A stretch of DNA of 64,000 nucleotides from positions 60,433 through 124,432 of the forward strand of contig JAYWGN010000008.1 of assembly GCA_043778255.1 (NCBI GenBank). The letters run 5' to 3'. The notes under the pieces were generated by a model. That model did not search any database. It was given only the letters and a program-made list of their open reading frames with translations, and was not told where the DNA came from. The position numbers and the translations under genes were made by a program. Numbering within the stretch: position 1 is the first letter of the stretch; each line of letters begins with the position of its first letter. Source of the stretch: JAYWGN01 sp043778255. GTDB lineage: Bacteria > Bacteroidota > Bacteroidia > Chitinophagales > Chitinophagaceae. Of the stretch, positions 10,503 through 19,986 are shown one piece after another.

Positions 10503-11456
10503 ATGCAATCCAATGTAAAAATATTTTCGGGTAGCGGGTCAATAGTGCTAGCCAAGCAAATAGCCGAAAAATTTGGAATACCATTAGGTAATAGTATCAC
10601 TCAAAAATTTAGCGATGGCGAAATACAACCTGTGTTAAATGAAAGTGTACGTGGCGATTATGTTTTTTTAATACAAAGTACATTTGCCCCTAGCGATAAC
10701 CTTATGGAATTGCTGCTAATGATAGATGCTGCAAAACGGGCAAGTGCCTACAAAGTAATAGCTGTAATGCCCTACTATGGCTATGCACGGCAAGATAGAA
10801 AAGATAAACCAAGGGTTAGTATTGGCAGTAAATTAGTAGCTAATATGCTTACAGCAGCCGGTGCAGATAGGGTAGTTACTATGGATTTGCATGCACCACA
10901 AATACAAGGATATTTTGATATACCGGTTGATCATTTGGACTCATCGGCTATATTTATACCCTACATACAACAATTAGGTTTGGGCGAACTATTATTTGCT
11001 GCACCCGATATTGGAAGTGCCAACAGAATTAGAGAAATTGCTAGTTATTTTAACAGCGAAATGGTAATATGTGACAAGCATAGAAAACGAGCTAACGAAA
11101 TAGCCAGTATGGTGGTAATAGGCGATGTGGCGGATAAAGATGTAGTGTTAATTGATGATATATGTGATACAGGTGGCACATTAGCCAAAAGTGCAGGCTT
11201 GCTTAAAGAAAAAGGGGCTAGGAGTGTACGGGCATTGTGTACACACCCTGTATTAAGTGGCAAAGCAAAAGAAAATATTGAAAATTCGGTACTCTCCGAA
11301 TTGGTAGTATGTGATACCATACCTATGCATTTTAAAAGCCCCAAAATAAAAGTAATATCTACTGCCGATTTATTTGCAACTGCATTGCGACATGCCTTTG
11401 AAAATAAAAGTATACACAGCTTATTTCCACATAGTACTATGAAAAATAGCTTGTAA
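10503..11456 (+). CDS. prs: Ribose-phosphate pyrophosphokinase (PRPP synthetase)
   Basis: A 317-residue class I PRPP synthetase. It transfers pyrophosphate from ATP to ribose 5-phosphate, giving PRPP for purine, pyrimidine, histidine, tryptophan and NAD synthesis. Landmarks are FSDGEIQPVLNESVRGDYVF near residue 37, YYGYARQDRKDKPR near 96, the metal-binding DLHAPQIQGYFDIPVDHL near 128 and the PRPP loop VVLIDDICDTGGTLAKSA near 214. Length and motifs are ordinary. A good -7 box lies 22 bp upstream of the ATG. It converges on folP, with 14 bp between their ends. Confidence 0.97.
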   Translation: MQSNVKIFSGSGSIVLAKQIAEKFGIPLGNSITQKFSDGEIQPVLNESVRGDYVFLIQSTFAPSDNLMELLLMIDAAKRASAYKVIAVMPYYGYARQDRKDKPRVSIGSKLVANMLTAAGADRVVTMDLHAPQIQGYFDIPVDHLDSSAIFIPYIQQLGLGELLFAAPDIGSANRIREIASYFNSEMVICDKHRKRANEIASMVVIGDVADKDVVLIDDICDTGGTLAKSAGLLKEKGARSVRALCTHPVLSGKAKENIENSVLSELVVCDTIPMHFKSPKIKVISTADLFATALRHAFENKSIHSLFPHSTMKNSL

Positions 11457-11470
11457 GTTTTTAATTTTTT

Positions 11471-12331
11471 TTAAGGTAAAACTTGTTGCATTAAGGTTAT
11501 AGCTTCAACTGCTTCTTTTACATCGTGTACTCTTAATATAGCAGCACCATTGGCTAATGCTAATGTATGCAATACAGTAGTGCCATTTAATGCCTCGGCT
11601 GCAGTGGTTTGTAATACTTTATATATCATCGATTTACGTGAAAGTCCTACTAGTAAAGGTTTTTGTACTACATTGGTAAATGTTTCTAAGTTATTGAGTA
11701 GTGTATAGTTATGCTCAATCGATTTGCCAAAGCCAAAGCCAACATCAAATATAATGTCTTTAATACCTGCTGCCTCACACTCAAATTTTTTGGCAATAAA
11801 ATAGTCCAATACATCAATTACTACATCATTATATGTTGGGTTAACTTGCATAGTATTTGGCGTACCTTGTATATGAGTGCATATATAGGGTACATTCAAT
11901 TTGCCAACGGTTGTAATCATATTATTATCTAACTGTCCGCCACTAATATCATTAATAATATCGGCACCTGCTGCTACCGCATTATTGGCTACTTGGCTAT
12001 AATAAGTATCAACAGAAATTAGCACATTAGCAAATTGTTTTCTTATTACTTGCAAAGGCAATTGTAATGCCTCCCACTCCTGTTGCCAAGTAATTGGCTC
12101 ACTATTAGGTTGGGTACTTTGTGCACCAAGGTCAAGTATGGTAGCACCTTCTGTTACCATTTGTGTTGCTTTTAGTACTATAGCTTCAATATTAGTAAGG
12201 CTACTTTTAAGGTAAAATGAGTTGTTGGTAATGTTGATTATCCCCATTACTATGGGCTTATCCACTACTATTAATTTTCCATTACAATTAAGTGTATAAT
12301 TTGTGGTGTTTGCATTATTTTTGGAAATCAT
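11471..12331 (-). CDS. folP: Dihydropteroate synthase with divergent substrate loops
   Basis: A 286-residue TIM-barrel of the DHPS family, which joins p-aminobenzoate to dihydropterin pyrophosphate in folate synthesis. Recognisable segments are MGIINITNNSFYL, ILDLGAQSTQPNSEP, SVDTYYSQVANNAVAAGADI, HIQGTPNTMQVNP, FDVGFGFGKS, GLSRKSM and RVHDV. Two loops depart from the usual consensus: the NxTPDSFxDGG loop reads NITNNSFYLKSS, and STRPGA reads STQPNS, so the usual Arg is Gln. The pterin-binding Asp of DxGFGFGK, the SRK segment and the terminal RxHD are kept. It is therefore either an active enzyme with an altered pABA/sulfonamide loop or a drifted paralogue. It is divergent from the DUF1599 gene (32 bp). 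Confidence 0.88.
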   Translation of the reverse strand: MISKNNANTTNYTLNCNGKLIVVDKPIVMGIINITNNSFYLKSSLTNIEAIVLKATQMVTEGATILDLGAQSTQPNSEPITWQQEWEALQLPLQVIRKQFANVLISVDTYYSQVANNAVAAGADIINDISGGQLDNNMITTVGKLNVPYICTHIQGTPNTMQVNPTYNDVVIDVLDYFIAKKFECEAAGIKDIIFDVGFGFGKSIEHNYTLLNNLETFTNVVQKPLLVGLSRKSMIYKVLQTTAAEALNGTTVLHTLALANGAAILRVHDVKEAVEAITLMQQVLP

Positions 12332-12363
12332 AATTAAAAATAATACTGTTTTAATACATTACA

Positions 12364-12906
12364 ATGGATACTAACCAACAATATGCTGAACAAATAAAAT
12401 TATGTAAAGATATTTTTATAAAAAAAACAACTGATTATGGCACTGCATGGCGGGTATTACGTACTATTAGTGTAATTGATCAAATATTTATAAAGGCACA
12501 ACGTATTAAAAATTTGCAAGAAAATAAAATACAATTAATAGTAGATGATATAGAAAGTGAGTGTAGAGGCATTGTAAATTATGGTGTAATAGGCCTTATA
12601 CAATTAGAAAATATAGATACAGAAATAGAAGAATTACCTGTTGCAATAGTTGGCGAATTGTATGATGCAAAAATTAAAATTGCACAAGATACAATGCTTA
12701 ACAAAAACCACGACTATGGCGAAGCTTGGCGTAGTATGAGTCAGGAGAGTTTTGTGGATTTAATATTGATGAAACTACTTAGGGTAAAACAAATACTTAC
12801 CAACGATGGCAAAACCTTAATAAGTGAAGGTATTGATGCTAATTATACCGATATTATTAATTATGCCATATTTGCTTTAATATTACAATACCAACATAAA
12901 AACTAA
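12364..12906 (+). CDS. DUF1599 domain-containing protein
   Basis: A 180-residue cytosolic protein found mainly in Bacteroidota, with no known activity. It is an internal duplication: IKKTTDYGTAWRVLR near residue 20 is echoed by LNKNHDYGEAWRSM near 113, each followed by a helix like VDLILMKLLRVKQI. The conserved KxxDYGxAWR signature suggests a shared small-ligand or metal site in each half, but that is inference. The gene ends 6 bp before the BT_3928-type gene and is probably co-transcribed with it; this pairing is familiar in the phylum. Confidence 0.85.
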   Translation: MDTNQQYAEQIKLCKDIFIKKTTDYGTAWRVLRTISVIDQIFIKAQRIKNLQENKIQLIVDDIESECRGIVNYGVIGLIQLENIDTEIEELPVAIVGELYDAKIKIAQDTMLNKNHDYGEAWRSMSQESFVDLILMKLLRVKQILTNDGKTLISEGIDANYTDIINYAIFALILQYQHKN

Positions 12907-12912
12907 CAACTT

Positions 12913-14016
12913 ATGAAAATAGTAGTGCAACTTGTAAGGATTGTGGTAGGGATATTATTTATATTTTCAGGCTTAGTAAAAGCTAACGACCCAGCTGGAC
13001 TAGGTTACAAAATGCATGAATTTTTTGAGGCTTGGGGTATGCAATTTTTAAATAGTTATGCACTCACATTTTCGGTATTAATGATAGCCTTTGAAATAAT
13101 AGCAGGTGTGGCTTTGCTTATAGGTTGGTATACTAAACTTACCATTAAGTTACTATTGCTACTCATTATATTCTTCACATTTCTTACTGGTTATGCTTGG
13201 CTAAGTGGTAAGTTCAAAAGCTGTGGCTGCTTTGGCGACTGTATTCCTATCAAGTCAAACCAGAGTTTTTATAAAGATTTGATATTGCTAACACTTATAG
13301 TTTTCTTATTATTTTTTCAAAAATATTTGAAGCCAATATTTACTAAAAAATTGCAAATTGTTGTAATGTTATTAGCTATTGTTGGTAGTTTTTTTATTCA
13401 AAAATATACACTTGATCATTTGCCTTTTAAAGATTGTTTGAGTTTTAAAATTGGCAATAACATTTTACAACAAAAAAAATATAAAGCCGATAGTGTAGTT
13501 AATATATATACTTATTATAAAGATGGTAAAGCGTACTTAGTAACTGCACCCAATTACCCACAGTGGATGTTAGATGGTGATACCACTTATATAGCCGATG
13601 AAACTAAAACAAAAACTATAACTATAACCGAAGGTAATAAAGCAGATATGGTGAGAGATTTTTCGTTGACAACTGCAACTGGTACAGACACTACCGAGGC
13701 TTTATTGAGTACACCAAAATCAATTTATTTGTTTATAGTTACCGAGCTTAATATGGCAAATAATGAATGGGACAAAAAGTTTGAAACCTTTGCCAAAAAC
13801 GAAATTAAAAAAGATAGCAATAGCGTATATATAGTAACTAATAAAGCTACTGAAGCAAGGCAATATTTTAATAAGTTTGCATTAGGAAATGCTTTGCCAG
13901 TATTGTTTTGCGATGAAAAACCATTATTAGCAGCTGCCCGTACCCGACCTACAATAATGAAAATAACTAATGGCACAATAGTGCAAAAATATACGTGGAA
14001 AGATATTGGCAATTAA
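12913..14016 (+). CDS. BT_3928 family DoxX/MauE-like membrane protein
   Basis: A 367-residue protein. The N-terminal 140 residues form four hydrophobic helices of the DoxX/MauE type (RIVVGILFIFSGLVKANDP at the start). A CGCFGDC cysteine cluster near residue 106 follows the third helix, as in membrane partners of thiol chemistry. A further hydrophobic helix near residue 150 leads to a soluble C-terminal domain of about 200 residues with a thioredoxin-like feel (YLFIVTELNMANNEWDKKF) but no CxxC. The function is unknown; a link to envelope disulphide or electron transfer is inference from the MauE resemblance. It is in an apparent operon with DUF1599 (6 bp upstream) and the permease gene (about 29 bp downstream). 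Confidence 0.82.
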   Translation: MKIVVQLVRIVVGILFIFSGLVKANDPAGLGYKMHEFFEAWGMQFLNSYALTFSVLMIAFEIIAGVALLIGWYTKLTIKLLLLLIIFFTFLTGYAWLSGKFKSCGCFGDCIPIKSNQSFYKDLILLTLIVFLLFFQKYLKPIFTKKLQIVVMLLAIVGSFFIQKYTLDHLPFKDCLSFKIGNNILQQKKYKADSVVNIYTYYKDGKAYLVTAPNYPQWMLDGDTTYIADETKTKTITITEGNKADMVRDFSLTTATGTDTTEALLSTPKSIYLFIVTELNMANNEWDKKFETFAKNEIKKDSNSVYIVTNKATEARQYFNKFALGNALPVLFCDEKPLLAAARTRPTIMKITNGTIVQKYTWKDIGN

Positions 14017-14045
14017 AGCCTATAACTACAAAAAAATTGCTACTT

Positions 14046-15098
14046 ATGGGTACTTTTATATTAAAAAAAATTGGTTATGGTTTGCTTGTATTATTAGGTG
14101 TAGTTATATTGGTAAATGTATTATTTGTTGGCCTCGGCGACCCAGTAAAAATGGTAGCAGGGCAACGTACCGATAAAAAAACCATGGATAATATAAGAAA
14201 AGATTTGAGGATGGATAGCAACAAGGTTACCAGTTTTTTTATGTATTTGAATGATGTATCGCCCATAGGAACTTACACCACACAAGAAATAAGAGATTTA
14301 AAAATAAGTGGATTATTTGTAGGGCATGATGAAAATAAATGGGGAATTAAATTGCCTTATTTGCGACGTAGTACACAAACAAAAAAAGAGGTAACTACAA
14401 TACTACTTGATGCCTTGCCAGGTACATTGTTATTGACTATGGCAGCAATGTTAATTGCCATTATATTCGGTATTTTGTTGGGGGTAGTAGCTGCCGTAAA
14501 ACAAAACACTTGGTTAGATACTAGTGCCGTTATGGGCAGTATAGTAGGCATTGCAGCACCTTCATTTTTTATGGGTATTATAATTGCATACCTATTTGGC
14601 TTTGTACTAAGCAAGTATACTGGGCTTAACTTTGCTGGTAGTTGGATGGATGTAGAACCCTACCAAGGAAAATTTTGGAATTTAAAAAATTTGATATTAC
14701 CTGCAATAACTTTGGGTATAAGACCGTTAGCAATAATAACACAACTAACCCGTAGTAGTATGCTCGATGTATTGGCAGAGGATTACATACGAACGGCTTA
14801 TGCCAAAGGCTTATCACAAAGGCAAGTAATATGGAAACATGCCTTACGTAATGCCTTAAACCCAGTAATAACGGCTATTACAGGTTGGTTTGCTGAGTTG
14901 TTGGCAGGTGCTTTTTTTGTGGAGTATATATTTGGTTGGAAAGGTATAGGCAAGGTAACCGTTGATGCTTTAGAAAAGCTAGACTTTCCAGTGGTAATGG
15001 GTTCGGTGCTGCTTACGGCTAGTATATTTGTAGTTATTAATATTGTAGCAGATGTATTGTATAGCGTGGTTGATCCTCGTATTAAAAATAGTAGGTAG
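14046..15098 (+). CDS. OppB/DppB-type ABC transporter permease
   Basis: A 350-residue inner-membrane permease of the oligopeptide/dipeptide/nickel importer class. I start it at the ATG at 14046 (MGTFILKKIGYGLLVLLGVV), since the earlier possible start overlaps the upstream gene. It has an N-terminal helix, a periplasmic stretch of about 95 residues beginning GDPVKMVAGQRTDK, then five further helices. The EAA loop that docks to the ATPase is visible as EDYIRTAYAKGLSQRQVIWK near residue 244, followed by HALRNALNPV. No OppC-type partner, ATPase or solute-binding protein is adjacent, so the rest of the transporter must be encoded elsewhere, as is common in this phylum. Confidence 0.9.
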   Translation: MGTFILKKIGYGLLVLLGVVILVNVLFVGLGDPVKMVAGQRTDKKTMDNIRKDLRMDSNKVTSFFMYLNDVSPIGTYTTQEIRDLKISGLFVGHDENKWGIKLPYLRRSTQTKKEVTTILLDALPGTLLLTMAAMLIAIIFGILLGVVAAVKQNTWLDTSAVMGSIVGIAAPSFFMGIIIAYLFGFVLSKYTGLNFAGSWMDVEPYQGKFWNLKNLILPAITLGIRPLAIITQLTRSSMLDVLAEDYIRTAYAKGLSQRQVIWKHALRNALNPVITAITGWFAELLAGAFFVEYIFGWKGIGKVTVDALEKLDFPVVMGSVLLTASIFVVINIVADVLYSVVDPRIKNSR

Positions 15099-15212
15099 CC
15101 GTTTTTTTTACACAAATATTAACAAAATAAAGTAGCCCTTTAATTTTAATTATTTTTTTTAATTGTATTTTTACAACAACATCCTATACCCTTATATAAA
15201 AACATATTGATT

Positions 15213-16406
15213 ATGAAGCTTTGGGCATTAAGTATAATTTTATTTTTTGTGCTACACAATACTGCAATTGCACAACCTCCCAATACTGATTTTTTAACGT
15301 ATCAAAAAAGTTTTTATCGGGTTAACGAAATATATAACCGTACCATTGACTCGTTACAAATACAATGTACCCAACGTGGTATTAGTTGGCCCGTACAGCA
15401 GGTTTATTTACGATGTTTTAAGCAAGAAAATACAATAGAGTTGTGGGTGAAAGACAGGGTAAATCCAAAATTTCAATTTTTTAAAACTTACAAAGTATGC
15501 GGTACTAATGGTAAACTTGGCCCTAAGCGAAAGGAAGGCGATAAGCAAGTGCCAGAGGGTTTTTACTTCATTAATCAATTTAACCCTAATAGCAACTACC
15601 ACTTATCGTTAGGTATTAATTACCCCAATGTAAGCGACCGTATATTAGCCGATGCAGTAAAGCCAGGTGGCGATATATTTATACACGGCGACTGTGTTTC
15701 CATTGGTTGTTTGGCTATCAATGACATTCAAATTGAGGAGGTATATATATTAGGGGCTATTGCAAAGTCAAATGGACAGGAGTTTGTACCTGTTCATATA
15801 TTTCCTGGTAAGTTTAATAACTCCAAATCGAGGGTGGCTATACAAACAATGCTTAAAGATAATGAAGGCTACGTTCCATTTGTAATGAGTATGCAAGCTG
15901 TATATTATTATTTTGAAAAAGAGCGAACCCTACCAGCAATTTTAATTAATACAAAAGGGCAATATGTACTGCAAGATGTAGCCATACCTGTAGAAATAAA
16001 TACTTCGAATACTAGAAGCCCAATTAAAAATATAAATATGCATAAAGAACGTAAATATGCAGTAGGCGAATTAGTAAGTAATGTAGATAAATTTCCAATA
16101 TTTAATGGCGGTACAACTGCTTATGCCACCTTTTTAAAAAACCTAAATAATGAATTAACATCCTACCTTGATGATGTACAACGTAAGGCATTTATATACA
16201 CCGAGTTTGTTGTAAATACAGATGGTACTGTAACCAATGTTACAATTACCAAAGGGGGTAATGAAATTATAAATGATGTACTTAAAACCCGATTAGAGCA
16301 AACCACAAACTGGACACCTGCATTAAAAAACGGAGTTTCAGTTCCCTATAAAATGACTCAAACTTTTTTTATTGAGTTACCTAATAAGTTGGCTGTTGCT
16401 AAATAA
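15213..16406 (+). CDS. L,D-transpeptidase (YkuD) with C-terminal TonB_C-like domain
   Basis: A 397-residue exported protein; the start is the ATG at 15213 giving MKLWALSIILFFVLHNTAIA, a signal peptide. The YkuD-type domain, which makes L,D cross-links in peptidoglycan, covers about residues 50-185 with the catalytic signature HGDCVSIGCLAI (H158, C166). The C-terminal 100 or so residues (FVVNTDGTVTNVTITKGGN) resemble the TonB C-terminal fold that often ends Bacteroidota envelope proteins. This suggests a wall-modifying enzyme that also contacts a partner or the envelope; the TonB_C role is inference. It converges with the NagB-LmbE gene, 7 bp apart. Confidence 0.85.
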   Translation: MKLWALSIILFFVLHNTAIAQPPNTDFLTYQKSFYRVNEIYNRTIDSLQIQCTQRGISWPVQQVYLRCFKQENTIELWVKDRVNPKFQFFKTYKVCGTNGKLGPKRKEGDKQVPEGFYFINQFNPNSNYHLSLGINYPNVSDRILADAVKPGGDIFIHGDCVSIGCLAINDIQIEEVYILGAIAKSNGQEFVPVHIFPGKFNNSKSRVAIQTMLKDNEGYVPFVMSMQAVYYYFEKERTLPAILINTKGQYVLQDVAIPVEINTSNTRSPIKNINMHKERKYAVGELVSNVDKFPIFNGGTTAYATFLKNLNNELTSYLDDVQRKAFIYTEFVVNTDGTVTNVTITKGGNEIINDVLKTRLEQTTNWTPALKNGVSVPYKMTQTFFIELPNKLAVAK

Positions 16407-16413
16407 TTTTAGT

Positions 16414-18321
16414 TTAAAAATGCCATCTTACAAAAGCTTCCATTGCAGCATAATGAGTAAGTCCTAACTGAGCAAATTGATCGGCTGTATTTTTATTTCT
16501 TTCTTCGGCTCGTTGCCAAAATTCTCTTGCATCGTTACCTTGAAACGGCACCATATCTTTTTGTGATTGGTGTATAAATATTCCAAACCTTTTTTTAATT
16601 ACTTGGTCGGGGCTCATTGGTATTGCCATTTCTATTTCGCTAATATCCCACTCCTGCCATGCACCTTTGTAGAGCCATACCCAACAATCACTAATCCATG
16701 GTTCGTTTGCAGCTTTTAGTCTTTTTAGGCTTTCAAATACTATATCCAAACACACCTTATGAGTACCATGAGGATCGGCCAAATCACCTGCACAAAATAT
16801 TTGATGGGGTTGTATGCTTTTCAACAATTCCATTGTTTGTAGTATATCAGCTTCACTCAATGGATTTTTTTCTATAGTACCCGTTTCGTAAAATGGTAAG
16901 TTTTGAAAATGAATATTAGCATCACTAATACCCACATACCTACAAGTAGCTTTTGCTTCGCATCGCCTTATTAACCCTTTTATATTTCTTATTTCTTGTG
17001 TATCTATATCACTACTTTTTTTATTTTTCAAAAATTCTTTTGCACTCAATAATATTTGGCTACTTTTATTGCTATCAATATCAAACATATTTTCAAAGCC
17101 TACGGCAAAGTCTAAAAATCGGGTTACAAACTCATCAGTTACAGCAATGTTGCCACTTGTTTGGTAAGCTACATGTACAGTATGCCCTTGGTCGTGTAAC
17201 CGCTGAAAAGTGCCACCCATACTAATTATATCATCGTCGGGGTGTGGTGAAAACAGTAATGTTTTTTTAGGGTAGGGTAATCTCCTTTCGGGTGGGTTAG
17301 GTAAGTCCACATTAGCCTTACCACCAGGCCAACCCGTTATGGCATCTCTTAATAAATAATATACCTCCAAATTTATTTCGTAGGCATCGTTTTTGTAAGC
17401 CAATAAGTCGCTTAATCCATTATCGTTATAGTCATTATTAGTAAGGTTGAGTATAGGCTTTTTTAGTTTTAAGGCAAGGTTTACAACCGCTCTTTTTATT
17501 AATGGTGTTGTCCATTCACAATCGCCACTAAGCCAAGGTAATTTTATTCTTGTAAGTTCCAAAGCAGCAGTTGCATCTACCATAAATTGCACATCGTCAT
17601 GTGTTTGCAATAACGATGCAGGTATATTTTCATTATCATCGCCTTCTACGGCTAATTGTAATATTGGAGCTTTTATTTGCCCCCAAGCCATTAGTATAAT
17701 TTGCTTGGCTTTCATTATAGTTTGTATGCCCATAGTAACTGCAAGGCGTGGTACTGCTGCTATACTTTGAAAATCCTGTGCATTGGCTATACGAGTGCTA
17801 TTGGTAAGGGCTATTAGCCTTGTTTTGGATTGTAGGCTACTGCCAGGCTCATTAAATCCAATGTGTCCATTTTGTCCAATACCCAATATTTGAATATCAA
17901 TACCTCCAAGTATATCTATTTTTTTTTCATATTCTAAGCAATTTTTTTTAATATCATCTTTAGTCCACTCGCCATTAGGTATATGAATATTTTCTTTTTT
18001 TATATCTACCAAATCAAACAAATGTTGATGCATAAAGCGGTAGTAGCTTTGTACAGCATTTTGCTCAATAGGGTAGTATTCATCTAAGTTAAATGTAATT
18101 ACATTACTAAAGCTTAAGCCTTGTTGTTGGTGTAGTTTTACTAGTTCGGCATACAAGGTTTTTGGTGTACTGCCAGTAGCTAGGCCAAGTACAATGGTAG
18201 CGCCTATTTTTTGTTTTTGTATAATGGCAGTAGCAATTTGTTGGGCTACATATATTGAACCATCTTGTACATTTTCAAATACTTTTACGGGTATTTTTTC
18301 AAATGTATCATTTATTACCAT
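16414..18321 (-). CDS. nagB: Glucosamine-6-phosphate deaminase fused to LmbE/PIG-L deacetylase-like domain
   Basis: A 635-residue two-domain protein, started at the ATG at 18321 (MVINDTFEKIPVKVFENVQDG). Residues 1-260 are NagB, converting glucosamine 6-phosphate to fructose 6-phosphate and ammonia: GLATGSTPKTLYAELV, FNLDEYYPI and LGIGQNGHIGFNEPGSS are all present. From about residue 350 comes a PIG-L/LmbE metal-dependent N-deacetylase-type domain with FSPHPDDDIISMGGTF and, later, DLADPHGTHKVC. Fusions of this length are a known Bacteroidota form and probably couple amino-sugar deacetylation to deamination; whether the LmbE part is catalytic here is untested. No other N-acetylglucosamine genes are adjacent. 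Confidence 0.92.
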   Translation of the reverse strand: MVINDTFEKIPVKVFENVQDGSIYVAQQIATAIIQKQKIGATIVLGLATGSTPKTLYAELVKLHQQQGLSFSNVITFNLDEYYPIEQNAVQSYYRFMHQHLFDLVDIKKENIHIPNGEWTKDDIKKNCLEYEKKIDILGGIDIQILGIGQNGHIGFNEPGSSLQSKTRLIALTNSTRIANAQDFQSIAAVPRLAVTMGIQTIMKAKQIILMAWGQIKAPILQLAVEGDDNENIPASLLQTHDDVQFMVDATAALELTRIKLPWLSGDCEWTTPLIKRAVVNLALKLKKPILNLTNNDYNDNGLSDLLAYKNDAYEINLEVYYLLRDAITGWPGGKANVDLPNPPERRLPYPKKTLLFSPHPDDDIISMGGTFQRLHDQGHTVHVAYQTSGNIAVTDEFVTRFLDFAVGFENMFDIDSNKSSQILLSAKEFLKNKKSSDIDTQEIRNIKGLIRRCEAKATCRYVGISDANIHFQNLPFYETGTIEKNPLSEADILQTMELLKSIQPHQIFCAGDLADPHGTHKVCLDIVFESLKRLKAANEPWISDCWVWLYKGAWQEWDISEIEMAIPMSPDQVIKKRFGIFIHQSQKDMVPFQGNDAREFWQRAEERNKNTADQFAQLGLTHYAAMEAFVRWHF

Positions 18322-18482
18322 AGTTGTATTTTTTAAAGTAGTTATAAAATAAAGCACTTTTTTTTGAAGTATCAAATTTTAATTAATTTTCAATACAGCA
18401 TATTATTATATTGTTATTGATTACTTTAAGCCACTGTACTTTTTTATAGTATAGTTTAATTAATTTTACAAAATATACTATT

Positions 18483-18532
18483 TTCATTTACGCCAAATCT
18501 ATAGTTTTTATACCACATTTGGCGTAAGTGAA
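18483..18532. repeat. 50-bp palindrome, copy A, at the 3' end of the ATPase gene
   Basis: The arms TTCATTTACGCCAAAT (18483-18498) and ATTTGGCGTAAGTGAA (18517-18532) enclose an 18-nt spacer. One arm position is a T opposite G, which would be a wobble pair in RNA. The right arm ends 1 bp from the stop codon of the ATPase gene (18534-18536), where it could act as a transcript end. Confidence 0.9.
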
Positions 18533-18533
18533 C

Positions 18534-19976
18534 TTATGCTTTAAACAAGTCATCTACTACTATTACCTGATCTACGTTATTAATTTTATGCATGTTTTCT
18601 TTAACGCCAAACGTTGTAATTAGCGTTAAAAAAATAGTGTAGTTTGTTTTTGTAGCGGCTCTATAAGCCATTATTTTTTGCTGTAAGGCAGCAGCATACT
18701 TTGCGGTTAATTCATAGGGAATAGTAGCAAATTTTATTTCACATATATTAATGCATTTATCAGCACGTTGCAATACCAAATCTATTTGAGCTTTATCTTT
18801 TTTACTGTACCACACACTTTGCTCTGTATATATAGCACTTATACCTAATTTTAGCTTTATAGCTTCTACATGCTTTAAGCAAATACCCTCAAATGCAAAT
18901 CCACACCAGCTTATATAGCTTTGGCTTGTTTGCAAACTTGCCCAAGTGCCCACTTTGCTAAATTTTAACTTTTCAATAAATTTCAAGTAAAATATGGAGT
19001 ATTCGTCTACTATTCTATATATTTTATACTTTACCAGTTTGTTGTTAGGTAAGCTGCTAGTTATAAAGTTGCTTTCTTCTAACTCTATAAGTATTTTTGT
19101 TAAGTAGCCACCACTACTTACTTTAGCTTTCTGCGCAATTTCGGTTCGTAGCATACCACTTTGTTTTGTTGCTAATGCTTTTATAATTTCAATATAAACG
19201 TCAGGATTTTTATATAGTGATGCATAGAGGTTATCAAATTCGCTGTAGAGTAATCCGTTTTTTTTGAAACATATATTTTCAATATTTTGAGTGGCACTTT
19301 TACTTGCATCTACCGCATTAAGGTATAGTGGTACGCCACCCATTGTCATATAAAGTTGTACTATTTGGTACCGTTCTAATTTTACATTTTTGTTTCTTAA
19401 AAAAGTTTCAGTTTCTAATAATGTAAACGGTTCTAATTTCAATTGCTTTGTTATACGGTTGTGTAAGCCACCCTTGTCGCCAATTATTTTATCTATCATC
19501 CAGCTAGCAGCTGAGCCACACAGTACTACTACCAAATCAGTTCTTTTGGTACACCAATTATTCCAAAAGTAGTCAAATGCTCCTAAAAAACCAGAGTGCA
19601 TACCGTCTAACCAGGGTAACTCATCAAAAAATATTACCTTCTTTTTTAGGCTCTTTATGGAGTCTATATAGTTTTGTAATAGTATAAATGCACCCTGCCA
19701 ATGTTCAGGTATTTCTATTTTTTTTTTGGTAGTAAATTTTTTTAGTTCGGTAGTAAAGTTAAGTAATTGCTTAGCCGCCACTGCTCCCCTAGTTCCTGAT
19801 AGTTCGTAGCACATATTATCTTTAAAATAATTTCTAACTAAGTAAGTTTTACCAATTCTGCGCCTACCATACATAACCAATAATTCAGATTGGTTACTTT
19901 TTAATAACTTTTCTAAATCTAGTTTTTCTTCCTCTCTTCCTATTATTATTTTATTTTCTGTATATAGTTGTTCCAT
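18534..19976 (-). CDS. AAA ATPase with DUF234-type C-terminal PD-(D/E)XK-like domain
   Basis: A 480-residue protein. I start it at the ATG at 19976 (MEQLYTENKIIIGREEEKLD) because the open frame further upstream is only the translated arm of a palindrome. An archaeal-type ATPase domain has Walker A GRRRIGKT at about 37-44 and Walker B VIFFDE at 114-119, followed by a sensor-like VVLCGSAASWM. A winged-helix region lies near residues 270-340. The C-terminal DUF234-like part carries D399 (AQIDLVLQ) and E413-x-K415 (ICEIKFA), the pattern of a PD-(D/E)XK nuclease. These proteins are frequent, patchily distributed and of unknown role. The gene is bracketed by copies of a 50-bp palindrome, unlike anything around its neighbours. 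Confidence 0.88.
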   Translation of the reverse strand: MEQLYTENKIIIGREEEKLDLEKLLKSNQSELLVMYGRRRIGKTYLVRNYFKDNMCYELSGTRGAVAAKQLLNFTTELKKFTTKKKIEIPEHWQGAFILLQNYIDSIKSLKKKVIFFDELPWLDGMHSGFLGAFDYFWNNWCTKRTDLVVVLCGSAASWMIDKIIGDKGGLHNRITKQLKLEPFTLLETETFLRNKNVKLERYQIVQLYMTMGGVPLYLNAVDASKSATQNIENICFKKNGLLYSEFDNLYASLYKNPDVYIEIIKALATKQSGMLRTEIAQKAKVSSGGYLTKILIELEESNFITSSLPNNKLVKYKIYRIVDEYSIFYLKFIEKLKFSKVGTWASLQTSQSYISWCGFAFEGICLKHVEAIKLKLGISAIYTEQSVWYSKKDKAQIDLVLQRADKCINICEIKFATIPYELTAKYAAALQQKIMAYRAATKTNYTIFLTLITTFGVKENMHKINNVDQVIVVDDLFKA

Positions 19977-19986
19977 ATAGTAAAAT

